Assembly: GCA_021777105.1 (NCBI GenBank)
Contig: JAIQZQ010000113.1
Span: forward strand, 1 to 53,326
DNA from: Candidatus Anammoxibacter sp.
Lineage (GTDB): Bacteria; Planctomycetota; Brocadiia; Brocadiales; Anammoxibacteraceae
Reading direction: 5' to 3'
Length of the DNA stretch: 53,326 nucleotides
In this document: positions 1 through 9,310 of the stretch, in pieces
How positions within the stretch are numbered: position 1 is the first letter of the stretch
How the letters are laid out: every line of letters begins with the position of its first letter
Notes under the pieces: generated by a model
What the model was told of the DNA's origin: nothing
Databases searched by the model: none
What the model saw: only the letters and a program-made list of their open reading frames with translations
Made by a program: the position numbers and the translations under genes

Positions 1-1
1 A

Positions 2-211
2 GATGGAAACATTCCAAGATTGTTTGCAATTTCATTGTCCCGAGAGCTAACCGGTTTAAGTTTTTCAGAAATAGCAAGGGAATATGGCGTCGCATCATAC
101 AAAACAGTGGCATCATGCATTTTTAGATTAAAGGATAGAATGAAAACAGACAAAAAGTTATGGAAGGCATACGCAAAGTTAAAAACTATTTGCAGTCAAA
201 AAGCGATTTGA
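2..211 (+). CDS. C-terminal end of a transposase-like protein with DnaA-like HTH (5' end outside window)
   Basis: The reading frame is open from the left edge (frame starting at base 2), so this is the tail of a longer gene. The 69 visible residues form a DnaA-like helix-turn-helix: TGLSFSEIAREYG is followed by a second helix containing YKTVASCIFRLKDRM. This arrangement is typical of the C-terminus of REP-associated Y1 transposases, whose catalytic HUH domain would lie upstream and is not visible. In vivo such proteins nick and move REP palindromes, which fits the many short palindromes in this window. A TTG or internal start is unlikely to be real. The family assignment rests only on this tail; another DnaA-like HTH protein is possible. 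Confidence 0.5.
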   Translation, partial: DGNIPRLFAISLSRELTGLSFSEIAREYGVASYKTVASCIFRLKDRMKTDKKLWKAYAKLKTICSQKAI

Positions 212-385
212 CCCCTTTTGGGTTATAAATTTGGATTGTTGTCGCAAGACGCTTCAATTACACAGCGCAGGTGAATTAAACGCTAATATAGGGCAGAATT
301 GACGTAACAGTTAAGCCCAGGCCACATATTAATTATTCATTGAAATTTAAATAGTCAGGATGGCAACAATTGATCCTCTTAAACT

Positions 386-1879
386 ATGACCGACAACAAA
401 CAAAACGAAAAGCAAAAACTAGTATCATGGCATAAACAAATGTTGTATAGTTGTGGAGCTATTATCTTTGGCGTCCTGCTGGTATGTATATTCGAACTTG
501 GCTTACGAATAGTTAATGTTGCTCCAAATGATCCGCTCAATGATCCATTTGTTGGATTTCAGGGGATCCGTCCGCTGTTTACCTTAAATGAAACCACCAA
601 ATCCTTTAATATATCAACATCACGTCTGACATTTTTTCTTCCTCAATCATTTCCTTCTCAAAAATCGCCTCAGACGTTTCGGATTTTTGTTCTCGGAGGT
701 TCTACAGTCCAGGGAAGGCCGTATGCGACAGAAACTTCCTTTGCCAAATGGCTTGAAATTGCTTTGCAAGCAGCAGAACCTGATCGTCAATGGGAGGTGG
801 TCAATTGCGGTGGAGTTTCTTATGCCAGTTACCGTCTCGTCCCGATTATGCAAGAACTAATTCAATATAAACCAGATTTGTTTATTCTCTACACAGGTCA
901 TAATGAATTTCTTGAAGATCGAACATACGGTCATCTGAAAGGGCCTCAATCTTCGTTAGCTCACTGTTACGCCTTTATTTCAAGTTTACGTATTTACAGC
1001 CTTCTTGAAAATGCATTTCAAGGTATTTCTAAACAGCACAAAAAAAAAACAACCAAACCTGTGTTGCAAACAGAAGTGGAGGCATTGTTAGATTACCGTG
1101 GCGGCCTGGAATTATATCAACGAAATGAACAATGGCAAAAAGATGTCTTTGCGCATTTTGAAAGCAACATTCAACGCATGATTATGATGGCGCGCGCTAC
1201 TAATGTGCCGGTGATTATTATGAATCCGGTATCTAATCTTTCCGATAATCCTCCTTTTAAGTCATTATCTAAGGACGATATTACAGAAATTGACACACGT
1301 GTGATTGAGCAGCTACGGCTCAAGGCTCAACAAGAACCTATATTGGCGAAAACAATAACTTACCTGGAGCAAATTACTGCTTTGGACGATCAACAAGCTG
1401 ACTCCTTTTTCAAATTAGGGACAGTATATAAAAAACTTGGCTGGTTCGACAAAGCAAAAGCCGCTATTGTTGAAGCCAAAGAACTTGATGTCCTTCCTCT
1501 ACGAATGTTAGAACCAATGCATGAGAAACTCTTTGAGATTAGCCGTTCATTGGAAATTCCACTTGTTGATGCGCGAGCCTTGATTGAAAAAAGAAGCCAG
1601 GGAAGCATTCCCGGCAATGAATGGTTACTTGACCATGTGCACCCTTCTATTAATGGGCACCAATTGTTCGCAACTGCTTTAGTTAAGGAAATGGCTAAAC
1701 AAGGAATTGCAACTATTGATTCGCAATGGGCTAATAAGCGGGAACATCTCTTTGCCAAACATTTAGATTCATTGGATGAGCTATATTATTTGGTCGGTAA
1801 AGCTCGTTTGGCAGGTTTGCGATCTTGGACAAAAGGTCGCTCAACGCGAGTTCGTGGCGATAGTATTACAACAAATTAA
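386..1879 (+). CDS. Membrane-anchored SGNH/GDSL-hydrolase-like protein
   Basis: The protein has 497 aa. One hydrophobic segment at about residues 20-42 anchors it, so the rest is probably periplasmic. The hydrolase core follows: GGSTVQG (104-110, nucleophile candidate Ser106), an NCGG block at 140-143, GHNE (171-174, Asn173) and a terminal DHVHP (Asp416, His419). All four SGNH blocks are therefore present and the enzyme looks active. A helical insertion at about 330-380 resembles a TPR (FFKLGTVYKKLGWFDKAKAA). Family members remove or transfer O-acyl groups on glycans or lipids; the substrate here is unknown. The start ATG has no clear Shine-Dalgarno sequence. The gene stands alone, followed by repeat-rich DNA and an IS. 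Confidence 0.75.
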   Translation: MTDNKQNEKQKLVSWHKQMLYSCGAIIFGVLLVCIFELGLRIVNVAPNDPLNDPFVGFQGIRPLFTLNETTKSFNISTSRLTFFLPQSFPSQKSPQTFRIFVLGGSTVQGRPYATETSFAKWLEIALQAAEPDRQWEVVNCGGVSYASYRLVPIMQELIQYKPDLFILYTGHNEFLEDRTYGHLKGPQSSLAHCYAFISSLRIYSLLENAFQGISKQHKKKTTKPVLQTEVEALLDYRGGLELYQRNEQWQKDVFAHFESNIQRMIMMARATNVPVIIMNPVSNLSDNPPFKSLSKDDITEIDTRVIEQLRLKAQQEPILAKTITYLEQITALDDQQADSFFKLGTVYKKLGWFDKAKAAIVEAKELDVLPLRMLEPMHEKLFEISRSLEIPLVDARALIEKRSQGSIPGNEWLLDHVHPSINGHQLFATALVKEMAKQGIATIDSQWANKREHLFAKHLDSLDELYYLVGKARLAGLRSWTKGRSTRVRGDSITTN

Positions 1880-2156
1880 ATAGGTTATCCGGCGCTTAAT
1901 TGTCCTTGACAGGGAGAGATTCTAAATTATAACATTAGGTTTCGCTATCAGACTGGGTCAAAGTATGTTATACCATTATTTTTGCTCGAATTTTATCAAC
2001 CTACCCCTCCCATCAAGGGCGGGTCAATTAAAGGCAAATATTTAAATCAATATAGTAGTTTTATTATTGCCCTCATTAATATCCTATAAAGAAGACCATA
2101 TAGGCGTATATTCCGAATTGTTATCCAGCTCCCACACACACCAAGAATAACAATTA
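1880..2156. other. Intergenic spacer with repeat remnants
   Basis: There is no credible gene. The spacer holds a CCCCTCCCATCAAGGGCGGG-type inverted repeat near 2006-2026, related to the CACCCTCCCC family at 26.4 and 32.5 kb. A 14-base string (CAGACTGGGTCAAA, near 1950) recurs near 52.92 kb beside the IS1182-like transposase. It ends at the AATTA target duplication of the IS1380 element. Confidence 0.5.
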
Positions 2157-2176
2157 CCTAAATTAGGCGATTTTAT
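2157..2176 (+). repeat. IS1380 element left terminal inverted repeat
   Basis: This 20-bp end matches the right end inverted, with 2 mismatches. The same 18-base core (CCTAAATTGAGCGATTTT-like) recurs at many intergenic sites in the window. Confidence 0.85.
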
Positions 2177-2190
2177 ATTAAAAATAAAAA

Positions 2191-2217
2191 AGAATGGCAA
2201 ACAGCCATTCTTTTTTT
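2191..2217. terminator. Bidirectional rho-independent terminator inside the IS left end
   Basis: The stem is AGAATGGC (2191-2198) with GCCATTCT (2204-2211) around a 5-nt loop. Seven T follow on the plus strand, and an A-rich run precedes it, which gives a U-tract for the minus strand. It can end the transposase transcript and insulate the element from outside transcription. Confidence 0.75.
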
Positions 2218-2370
2218 CAATTTACAGCTTTTATAAACAATATCAGAAGAAAAAAATTACAAAAAAAAGAGAGCTCGGTGTAAAAATACATTTTTTGCGT
2301 TATTTTATTAAGTCTGGACGTACCGCTACCACGGAAGTAAAATATTTTATTAATCTTACAAATGGCACAC

Positions 2371-3765
2371 TCATATTGGTATAGGATTTTGACTCCGTTC
2401 CCATAAAGTTCGAAATTCTAAATTTTCCATTATGGCTTTGGGCACTTTTAGTATTATTTCTCCACCGGTGGTTGTTACTTTGCACGCAAAATCCAATACT
2501 TTTCTACGTACCGTTGTTGCATAGCTTTCCATTGGTATTACTTCTGATAATACATCTTCTTTATATGTTTCAAATAAAAAGAATGATATCAACATACAGT
2601 AATACAACGCGCTATTTGATGAAAATCTTTTAAATGGCAATGTTTCAAATCCAAAATCTTTTAATCCCCTATGCGGTAATTCATCTGCCCCTCTCATGTG
2701 ATTACTCTTTATTATTGATTTTGCGGTTGTTAATCTTCTCGCCTCTGCGGCGCTACAATTAATTAGAGCTTTATCATTCAAACCTAGGTTCGTCAGTACC
2801 ACATTGTCTGGACGCGCAAACTTAAACACCTTTTGGCCACTTTCCTCTGTTACCCTGCGCGTATAAAATGTTCGGTAATATTGCCTCCAATCCCAAGATG
2901 CGCATTTATAATTAAATTCTATATACTCCCATTTCTGGCGCCCATTACTGTATTTTTCCCAGTCTCTAGCCGGCAGTGAAGACACGTGGTTCTTAATATC
3001 ATCATATATCTTGCCTGTGCATATAAAACCTATACCTAATTCGTCAAATGCTTTTAAATTCTTTTGGTCAAAAAAGCCACTATCTAATCTTAATATTATT
3101 GTTACTTCTTTGCGATATCCTTTACGTATTTCTTTTACCACTTCTGTGACCATCTTTACCACTGAATTGCCGTAGTTACTGTGTTTCGATCCGCTTCGAA
3201 ATTCCGCGTCTACTATTTTGCCGTTCAATATCATTTGTAACGGTTGGAATCCTTTTTCCTTTTTGTACGTTGGCTGCACTCCATGGCGTTTCTCTGCCTC
3301 GTCGTTGTCCATCACCATTGTGTCTATTGTCATTTCTATTAATGCAGGTTGTTCTAATTTCAAACGCCAAATAAACATTTTTCGCAATGTCTTACGAAAC
3401 AAATAGCTTTTAGTACATGCAAACAGTTTAAAAAATCGTTTTATTTGATCTGTAGATGCCATCTCTTCTTTGCTATTCTCTAAAACGGATGCGTAACCCT
3501 CATCATTTTTTAGTTCATCAAAATAGCTTATGTGACGGCTTGTTCCATCATAAAGACAACAGAATATCTGTTTAAATATATTACTCTGTTCTATCCCTTT
3601 TTTATTTTTTTTGATTACTCCTAAAAAAGCCCATAATAGCGAATAAACACCTACCTTGTTTAAGTATTTTACATATAACGCCATACCTCCTCTGCCTGTC
3701 AACGTTTCTGATGTCTCTTCGATTTTGTCTATTTTTCTGCTGCTTTTTGGTTCTTTTTTTTGCAT
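2371..3765 (-). CDS. IS1380-family DDE transposase
   Basis: This is the transposase of the surrounding IS. The chosen start (464 aa) has a good Shine-Dalgarno (GAGGA, 7 nt upstream). The frame could extend 17 codons further to 3816 but without a ribosome site. The DDE-type catalytic core is visible: IDTMVMDNDE carries the first acidic residues, followed by FQPLQMILNGKIVDAEFRSG and then LRLDSGFFDQ with the second catalytic Asp. These blocks are characteristic of IS1380 (DDE_Tnp_1 group). Length fits the family (about 430-480 aa) and no frameshift is seen. Confidence 0.85.
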   Translation of the reverse strand: MQKKEPKSSRKIDKIEETSETLTGRGGMALYVKYLNKVGVYSLLWAFLGVIKKNKKGIEQSNIFKQIFCCLYDGTSRHISYFDELKNDEGYASVLENSKEEMASTDQIKRFFKLFACTKSYLFRKTLRKMFIWRLKLEQPALIEMTIDTMVMDNDEAEKRHGVQPTYKKEKGFQPLQMILNGKIVDAEFRSGSKHSNYGNSVVKMVTEVVKEIRKGYRKEVTIILRLDSGFFDQKNLKAFDELGIGFICTGKIYDDIKNHVSSLPARDWEKYSNGRQKWEYIEFNYKCASWDWRQYYRTFYTRRVTEESGQKVFKFARPDNVVLTNLGLNDKALINCSAAEARRLTTAKSIIKSNHMRGADELPHRGLKDFGFETLPFKRFSSNSALYYCMLISFFLFETYKEDVLSEVIPMESYATTVRRKVLDFACKVTTTGGEIILKVPKAIMENLEFRTLWERSQNPIPI

Positions 3766-3867
3766 AATACTTTCCTCACTTATTGGGTGATAAATGTTAT
3801 TTTGTTGGCAATACATTATAACATCATATTTTCGCCCTTTAAGTGAGATATTTTATTTCTTTTACCA

Positions 3868-3887
3868 ATAGAATCGCCTGATTTAGG
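3868..3887 (-). repeat. IS1380 element right terminal inverted repeat
   Basis: Read on the minus strand this is the partner of the left end and is followed on the plus strand by the second AATTA copy. Confidence 0.85.
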
Positions 3888-4120
3888 AATTAGTAAAAAC
3901 ATAAAGAATCCGGCTGTTAGCCCTGCCACCTTCTGTTAAACTAAAGTTTATATCAAAAACATCGGTTTTCATACCCAATTAAGAGCTAATCCACTTATAA
4001 AATTCCGAAAAATCCATAGAATACCAAATCATTAGTCGCAACCTCGTGATATATTAATAATGGGTAAAATGCTTATTTTTTAGAGCTAAACAAGGATTTA
4101 AAGCAAAATCAGGGCTAAAA

Positions 4121-6223
4121 ATGGAAAATAACCGGCATAAATCTATTTGTCCGTATTGCGGGGTTGGGTGCGGTCTTGATGTAAATGTTGTTAACAACAG
4201 GATTGCGGAAGTAAAAGGATTAAAGGGATATCCGGTTAACGACGGCGATATTTGCGCCCTGGCTTATGATTTGCCGGAAGTTATCAATGCCGAGGGGCGG
4301 TTAAAAAAGCCCCTTGTTCGAAAAGAAAAAGGTTTAACGGAGGTTGGCTGGGATGAGGCCGTTTCGTTTGCCGCCGGCAAGTTAAACGATATAATTTCCA
4401 AATATGGACCCAACGCAGTGGCTTTTTACGGAGGAGCGTCCAACACAATCGAAGAATATTACCTGATGAACAAGCTTATGAAAGGCCTTATCGGGACTAA
4501 TAATGTTGAGTGCAGCACAAGGCTTTGCATGTCAAGCACGTCAATAGGACTTGTGTCCACAATTGGAACCGATGCTCCGCCCTGCTGTTACGCGGACATT
4601 GAGCTTGCCGACCTCTTTTTTATAGCCGGCAACAATATGGCGGTTTCATTGCCCATCATATTTAAACGGGTTCAAAACCAAAAAGAAAAAGGGGCAAAAG
4701 TCATAGTTGTAGACCCTCGCAAATCACAGACAGCCGCAATAGCGGACATGCACATTCAAATACGTCCCGGCACGGATGTTGCGCTTAACAATGCAATTGC
4801 CCATGTTCTTTTAAAAGATGGGTATGTGGATGAAAAAAGCGTTGAACTATATTGCGCGGGACTTGCAGACCTTAAAAAACATCTTGAAGCGTGGCATCCG
4901 GAGCGAGCGGCTAAAATTACAAACGTCCCAAAAGAGCAAATAATTGAAGCGGCGCATGCCATAGGCAAGGCAAAATCAATGCTGACATTCTGGTTTCAGG
5001 GGTACAACCACTCATCGCAAGCCGTGTTTAAAAACAACACACTTCACAATATTTCGCTGCTTTCAGGCAATTTCAGCAGGCCGGGCGCCGGCCCGCTCAC
5101 TATTAACGGCGAAGCAAACGCGCTGGGCAACCGGTGGGTAGGCGCATTGTCAACGCTTTTGCCGGGAATGCGCTCCGTCCTTAACTACGAACATAGGGAG
5201 GAAGTCGCAAATTACTGGAACACGCAGGTTGATAAAATATCGCCGACGCCCGGGCTCTCAATTATTGACACGATTAAAGGCCTCCATTCCGGCGAAGTTC
5301 GCGCGTTATGGGTGTGCGCCACCAACCCGGCGGTTTCATTGCCTAATGCAAATTGGGTTGAAGAGGGGCTAAAAAAAGCGGATTTGCTTATAGTTCAGGA
5401 CATCTTCCACCCCACCGAAACGTCTCTATTGGCAAACGTCGTATTTCCGGCAACGCAATGGGGCGAAAAGACGGGAATATTTATAACATCTGAAAGAAGG
5501 GCGGAATTGATTGAAAAGATTGTCGATATTGAAGGCGACGCAAAGCCGGATTACGAGATAATACAAATGGTAGCTAATGCCATGGGCTTTAAAGAAGAGT
5601 TTGCCTATAATTCCCCGGAAGAAGTTTTTGAAGAGTTTAAGGGGTTAACCATAAATCGCATTTGCGATATGGGCGGGGTTACATACGACAGGTTGCGCGC
5701 CGAAACAGGGCCTCAACTTCCATGCCCGGCCCTTGATCATAAAGGAACACCGCGGCTGTTTAACGACTATAACTTCCCGCGGCTTGACGGTCGGGCGGCT
5801 TTATTGGCGCGCAATTACATTGAGCCTGCTGAATTGCCAAATGAAAAATTCCCGTTTATCCTGTTAACAGGAAAATCAGCCGCCCATTTTAACACGCGGA
5901 CAAGAACCGGAAGGCTCCAGCATTCAAAAAACAACTCAAAGACCAATTATATCTCCATTAACCCTGTTGACGCAAAACGCATGGGCATAGCTGAAAACGA
6001 TAAAGTGGAAGCCGAGTCCAAACGGGGCAAAGTAAAGGGCGTAGCCAGGGTTTTGGATAAAACACGGGAAGGTGTTATTTTTATGAATATGCATTATGGC
6101 GATCTGCTTGGAGTTGGCAAAGGGATGCTGGCAAACCTCGTCACCAACAATGCGTGCGATATGCACTCTAAACAGCCTGAATTGAAATTTTGCGCGGTTA
6201 ATATATCTAAAATCAAAAACTGA
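4121..6223 (+). CDS. Molybdopterin oxidoreductase, assimilatory nitrate reductase / formate dehydrogenase type
   Basis: A 700-aa cytoplasmic enzyme of the DMSO-reductase superfamily. A [4Fe-4S] motif opens the protein (Cys10, Cys13, Cys17, Cys45). The Mo ligand is probably Cys136 in TRLCMSS, the nitrate-reductase-like form of this block. Further family blocks are a SGNFSRPGAGPL-type loop, the WGEKTG region and a C-terminal MoCo-binding domain (TRTGRLQHS; MHYGDLLG; SKQPELKFCAV). Sequence is closest in feel to NasA/NarB-like enzymes, but formate dehydrogenase or another substrate cannot be excluded. After Cys45 the usual Lys-Gly (CxKG, thought to relay electrons from the cluster to the cofactor) is replaced by Ala-Leu. 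No electron-transfer, cofactor or transport gene lies beside it; its neighbours are a two-component pair. Confidence 0.75.
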   Translation: MENNRHKSICPYCGVGCGLDVNVVNNRIAEVKGLKGYPVNDGDICALAYDLPEVINAEGRLKKPLVRKEKGLTEVGWDEAVSFAAGKLNDIISKYGPNAVAFYGGASNTIEEYYLMNKLMKGLIGTNNVECSTRLCMSSTSIGLVSTIGTDAPPCCYADIELADLFFIAGNNMAVSLPIIFKRVQNQKEKGAKVIVVDPRKSQTAAIADMHIQIRPGTDVALNNAIAHVLLKDGYVDEKSVELYCAGLADLKKHLEAWHPERAAKITNVPKEQIIEAAHAIGKAKSMLTFWFQGYNHSSQAVFKNNTLHNISLLSGNFSRPGAGPLTINGEANALGNRWVGALSTLLPGMRSVLNYEHREEVANYWNTQVDKISPTPGLSIIDTIKGLHSGEVRALWVCATNPAVSLPNANWVEEGLKKADLLIVQDIFHPTETSLLANVVFPATQWGEKTGIFITSERRAELIEKIVDIEGDAKPDYEIIQMVANAMGFKEEFAYNSPEEVFEEFKGLTINRICDMGGVTYDRLRAETGPQLPCPALDHKGTPRLFNDYNFPRLDGRAALLARNYIEPAELPNEKFPFILLTGKSAAHFNTRTRTGRLQHSKNNSKTNYISINPVDAKRMGIAENDKVEAESKRGKVKGVARVLDKTREGVIFMNMHYGDLLGVGKGMLANLVTNNACDMHSKQPELKFCAVNISKIKN

Positions 6224-6283
6224 CACAAATACAACAAGCATGTTATAAAGCTCCGCAATTATAAGCGCCGGAGCAAGCAAACA

Positions 6284-6317
6284 ACCTCCCCTCTAAAAGA
6301 GGGGAATGAGGGGTGTG
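6284..6317. repeat. Dispersed palindrome, CCCCTC family
   Basis: The hairpin CCCCTCTAAAAGAGGGG is followed by AATGAGGGGTGTG. A near-identical unit lies inverted at 15319-15350. Its GAGGGG tail falls 9 nt before the kinase start and is the only Shine-Dalgarno-like sequence there. Confidence 0.7.
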
Positions 6318-6322
6318 TAAAA

Positions 6323-8404
6323 ATGATTGATTTATCAAAAAAAAACGATCTAAACAGCATGCGGCGCACCGTAAGTTTCTTTGAGAATATACTGCGAGCG
6401 ACGCCTGACGGAGTTGTGATAACCGACTCATCACAGAATATAGTCTCGGTAAATGAGCTGTTTTGCGATTTTGTCGGTAACGATTACAAGAGCGTGCTTG
6501 AGACAAACCTTTACGTCTGGTTAAACAGGTTAAGCCCCGATGCGCCTGCTAAATGGGCAAACCTTGAGACGGATATCAGACGCAATGGAACTCCGGGCAA
6601 TGTTGAATTCCGGACCGGCATAAAAGGCGAGGAGCGTTTTTACAAGGTAAACGCGTCTACTCTGGGCGAACCGTTTACAAACGGTTTGGGCTGTGTTGTA
6701 AGCATCTGGCGCGATGTCACAATAGAGAAAACTGCAAACAGAAAGCTGAAAGCGTTTCAGCAAAATCTTAAAAAAATAGTTAGAAAAAGGACGAAAGAAG
6801 TCAGGGTGTTTGCGGAATTCTCCAAAGTAAATCCGCATCCCGTGCTTATTTATGACAATAAAGGCGATATACTGTTCGCAAACCTGGCGATGGAACAATT
6901 AAGGGAATCATTGAGCATTGCAAAGTTGGACAATATTAACCTTCTGTTCCGTTATAATTACAAACATCTCCTGGATATTATCGGCACAAATAAAACTATA
7001 GTTGACGAGGAGAAAGTTTTAAACGGCATGAGCTTCCTCATGACGTGCAACTCATTTAAAGACCAGAATGCCGGCTTTATCACCCTTCACAATATAACGG
7101 AGATTAAACGAACAAAACTAGAGCTGCAAAATCGCGCGGCGCAATCAGAAGCCGCCGCCAAAATCTCAAATTTCCTGATAAAAGTCAAAAGCGAAGACGA
7201 AATATACGCAATAATGCCGGAGATTATTAGCGCTTCATTTAATTTTGACGCTACGGCCATTGAAATGTATGACCCTGCAACCAACGAAGTGGTCTTAAAA
7301 GGATGTTGCGGGATAAAAAAAGAAGACGCGATGCCCAGCAAAGAAAACGCGGATAAAACAATTGCCGGCTCTGTTATTAAAAACGCCAAATCAATTAAGA
7401 TTGACGATATTCAAAACCAATCAGAATATAATCTTGAGCATTTAAAAAAAGCGGGATTTATATATATAGCCTGTTATCCTTTAAGGACAGGCGACAAGGT
7501 TATCGGCGCTTTAAGTTTGGCGGGGTTTGAAAGAGCTCAAATTTCCGATAATCTAAACTCAACATTGCAAACCGTTTCAGACTCTATCGCGCAATCAATT
7601 GACAGGAAACGGTCTAACCAACAACTGCGGCAATACAGCGAACATCTTGAAGAACTGGTTGAATCACGAACAGCCGAACTTAGAAAATCGCAGAAGAATT
7701 TGGCCACAGCCGAGAAACTGGCGGCTATCGGCAAATTATCGGCAGCTATTGCCCATGAATTTAACAACCCAATTTGCGGCATACGCAATGTGCTGGAGTT
7801 AATCGCAAGGGACAAATTTACCGTTAACGAATTAACAGAGAGAGACGAGCTTGTAGCCCTGGCGTTAAACGATTGCGACCGCATGGCGGGACTTATAAGA
7901 AACCTCCTCTATTTCCATGGGCCTGCTGAAGGAAAAGCCGCTCCGATAAATATTTGCGACGCGGTAAATGACGCCTGCATGATTTACAAAAAACGACTGG
8001 AAAAAAGCCGCATTAAACTGGAAGTTAAAAACAGATGCGGCAAAGCAATGGTAACAGCGACGCCCGCATATATTAAACAGGCGCTGTTAAACATTATGCA
8101 AAACGCGGAAGAGGCAATGCAAAAAAACAGCGGTGTGATATTTGTCTCAACAGAACAGGACGAGTCAAAGATTGCAATACACATTGAAGACACCGGCGCA
8201 GGCATTAAACCTGAATATTTGGACAAAATATTTGATCCGTTTTTCTCAACAAAAACAGCGGTAAAAGGGACGGGATTAGGCCTCTCAATTAGCTATGGCA
8301 TTATAAAGACCTATAACGGCGATATTGAGGTAAAAAGCCAACCGGAAAAAGGCTCGTCGTTTACTATTAACTTTCCTGTTGCAAAGGAGGTAACTTATGG
8401 CTAG
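6323..8404 (+). CDS. PAS-GAF sensor histidine kinase
   Basis: A 693-aa soluble kinase (no membrane segment). Order: PAS at about 15-145 (ATPDGVVITDSSQNIVSVNE...), a linker coiled coil, a second PAS-like stretch at about 160-255, GAF at about 270-420, coiled coil to 460, HisKA with the phosphorylated His478 in IAHEFNNP, then HATPase_c (N box NIMQNAEEAM, G1 DTGAGI, F box FDPFFSTK, G2 GTGLGLSI). It should autophosphorylate and pass phosphate to the response regulator whose start overlaps its end by 8 nt. The signal is unknown; the molybdoenzyme just upstream makes a redox or nitrogen-oxide signal conceivable, but that is inference. Confidence 0.9.
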   Translation: MIDLSKKNDLNSMRRTVSFFENILRATPDGVVITDSSQNIVSVNELFCDFVGNDYKSVLETNLYVWLNRLSPDAPAKWANLETDIRRNGTPGNVEFRTGIKGEERFYKVNASTLGEPFTNGLGCVVSIWRDVTIEKTANRKLKAFQQNLKKIVRKRTKEVRVFAEFSKVNPHPVLIYDNKGDILFANLAMEQLRESLSIAKLDNINLLFRYNYKHLLDIIGTNKTIVDEEKVLNGMSFLMTCNSFKDQNAGFITLHNITEIKRTKLELQNRAAQSEAAAKISNFLIKVKSEDEIYAIMPEIISASFNFDATAIEMYDPATNEVVLKGCCGIKKEDAMPSKENADKTIAGSVIKNAKSIKIDDIQNQSEYNLEHLKKAGFIYIACYPLRTGDKVIGALSLAGFERAQISDNLNSTLQTVSDSIAQSIDRKRSNQQLRQYSEHLEELVESRTAELRKSQKNLATAEKLAAIGKLSAAIAHEFNNPICGIRNVLELIARDKFTVNELTERDELVALALNDCDRMAGLIRNLLYFHGPAEGKAAPINICDAVNDACMIYKKRLEKSRIKLEVKNRCGKAMVTATPAYIKQALLNIMQNAEEAMQKNSGVIFVSTEQDESKIAIHIEDTGAGIKPEYLDKIFDPFFSTKTAVKGTGLGLSISYGIIKTYNGDIEVKSQPEKGSSFTINFPVAKEVTYG

Positions 8405-8984
8405 CAACTCAATACTTTTGGTTGACGACGAAATGATTATCTTAAAAACCCTGGAATTTGACCTTAAAAAAGAGGGGTACAACGTCTCAACTGCTAAAAA
8501 CGGCGAAGAAGCCGTCAAAAATTTGGCGGACTACAACTATGACATGGTAATTACCGACCTGAAGATGGAAATGGTAGACGGCATCAGCGTGCTGAAAGCG
8601 GCTAAAGCAAAAAACAGCGCAACCGAAGTATTTATCCTCACAGGATTTGCGTCCGTGAATTCGGCCATAGACGCCTTGCGCCTGGGCGCGGCGGATTATA
8701 TGCTAAAACCTTACGACAGGGACGAATTGTTTATGCGAATTGAGAACTGTTTAAAAAAATCCGAGCTTGAAAAAAGAGTTAAATTATATGAAGACATATT
8801 GCCAATCTGCTGCGAGTGCAAAAGCATAAGAGACGACACCGGCGTGGAACAAGGCAAGGGCGATTGGATGGAACTGGAGGATTACCTCACCAAACGATCA
8901 GATGTAAAGCTAACTCACGGACTTTGCAAAAAGTGCTACAATAAAAATATGAATGAACTGAAATTTTATGCGCGCGAAAACTGA
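8397..8984 (+). CDS. Response regulator with C-terminal Cys-pair (zinc-ribbon-like) domain
   Basis: A 195-aa protein, translationally coupled to the kinase gene. The receiver domain spans 1-120 with acidic pocket Asp10/Asp11, phosphoacceptor Asp54, Thr82 and Lys104. It has no DNA-binding or enzymatic output domain. Instead residues 134-195 carry two Cys pairs (Cys138/Cys141 and Cys177/Cys180) in an ILPICCECKSIRDD...HGLCKKCYNK arrangement. This tail is recurrent in response regulators of Desulfobacterota and relatives; it may bind zinc and its role is not known to me. The start is set by the overlap and by AAAGGAGGTAACTT just before the ATG. Confidence 0.9.
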   Translation: MASNSILLVDDEMIILKTLEFDLKKEGYNVSTAKNGEEAVKNLADYNYDMVITDLKMEMVDGISVLKAAKAKNSATEVFILTGFASVNSAIDALRLGAADYMLKPYDRDELFMRIENCLKKSELEKRVKLYEDILPICCECKSIRDDTGVEQGKGDWMELEDYLTKRSDVKLTHGLCKKCYNKNMNELKFYAREN

Positions 8985-9164
8985 TTTTAGAGAGACTGAT
9001 TTTGTTGGAATTTACCATTTAGGCGCTTACAACTTGTTTTGAACAACATCTTGTTCTTCATGATCCCATGTAAGCGCTAATAAATTTTCACATAATGTCT
9101 CCTCAGACGCTTTAATTAACGTTCTTATTTCCTTTTATATGTGATATAACCACCTTTTTCATAC

Positions 9165-9200
9165 CATACTGAACAAAATACCGTGATTTTGTTCAGTATG
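9165..9200. repeat. Perfect 15-bp palindrome (operator or hairpin)
   Basis: CATACTGAACAAAAT (9165-9179) and its exact complement (9186-9200) flank a 6-nt loop. There is no T-run, so it is not a standard terminator. It lies alone in the 326-bp gap between the response regulator and the broken DUF4143 gene. Confidence 0.6.
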
Positions 9201-9310
9201 ATGTTAAAAATGGACAAAATCGTCAAATATACCTGAGTTAAGGGCATCTGCTTCTACCCATTATTACCCTCGAAATGGTCGATATTTACAGTTACAACGC
9301 ATAAAGACCC

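Larger units (their letters stand above)
2157..3887 (-). mobile_element. IS1380-family insertion sequence, complete
   Basis: A 1731-bp element is bounded by imperfect 20-bp terminal inverted repeats. The left end reads CCTAAATTAGGCGATTTTAT; the reverse complement of the right end differs at two positions. AATTA flanks the element directly on both sides (2152-2156 and 3888-3892), as expected for a target-site duplication. Terminal CC, length and a single DDE transposase fit the IS1380 family. The transposase frame is intact, so the copy may be active. Confidence 0.85.

Noticed and set aside
1906..1933. TTGACA and TATAAC with 16-bp spacing
   Set aside because: Promoter-like by chance: no plus-strand gene follows before the IS, whose gene is on the other strand.
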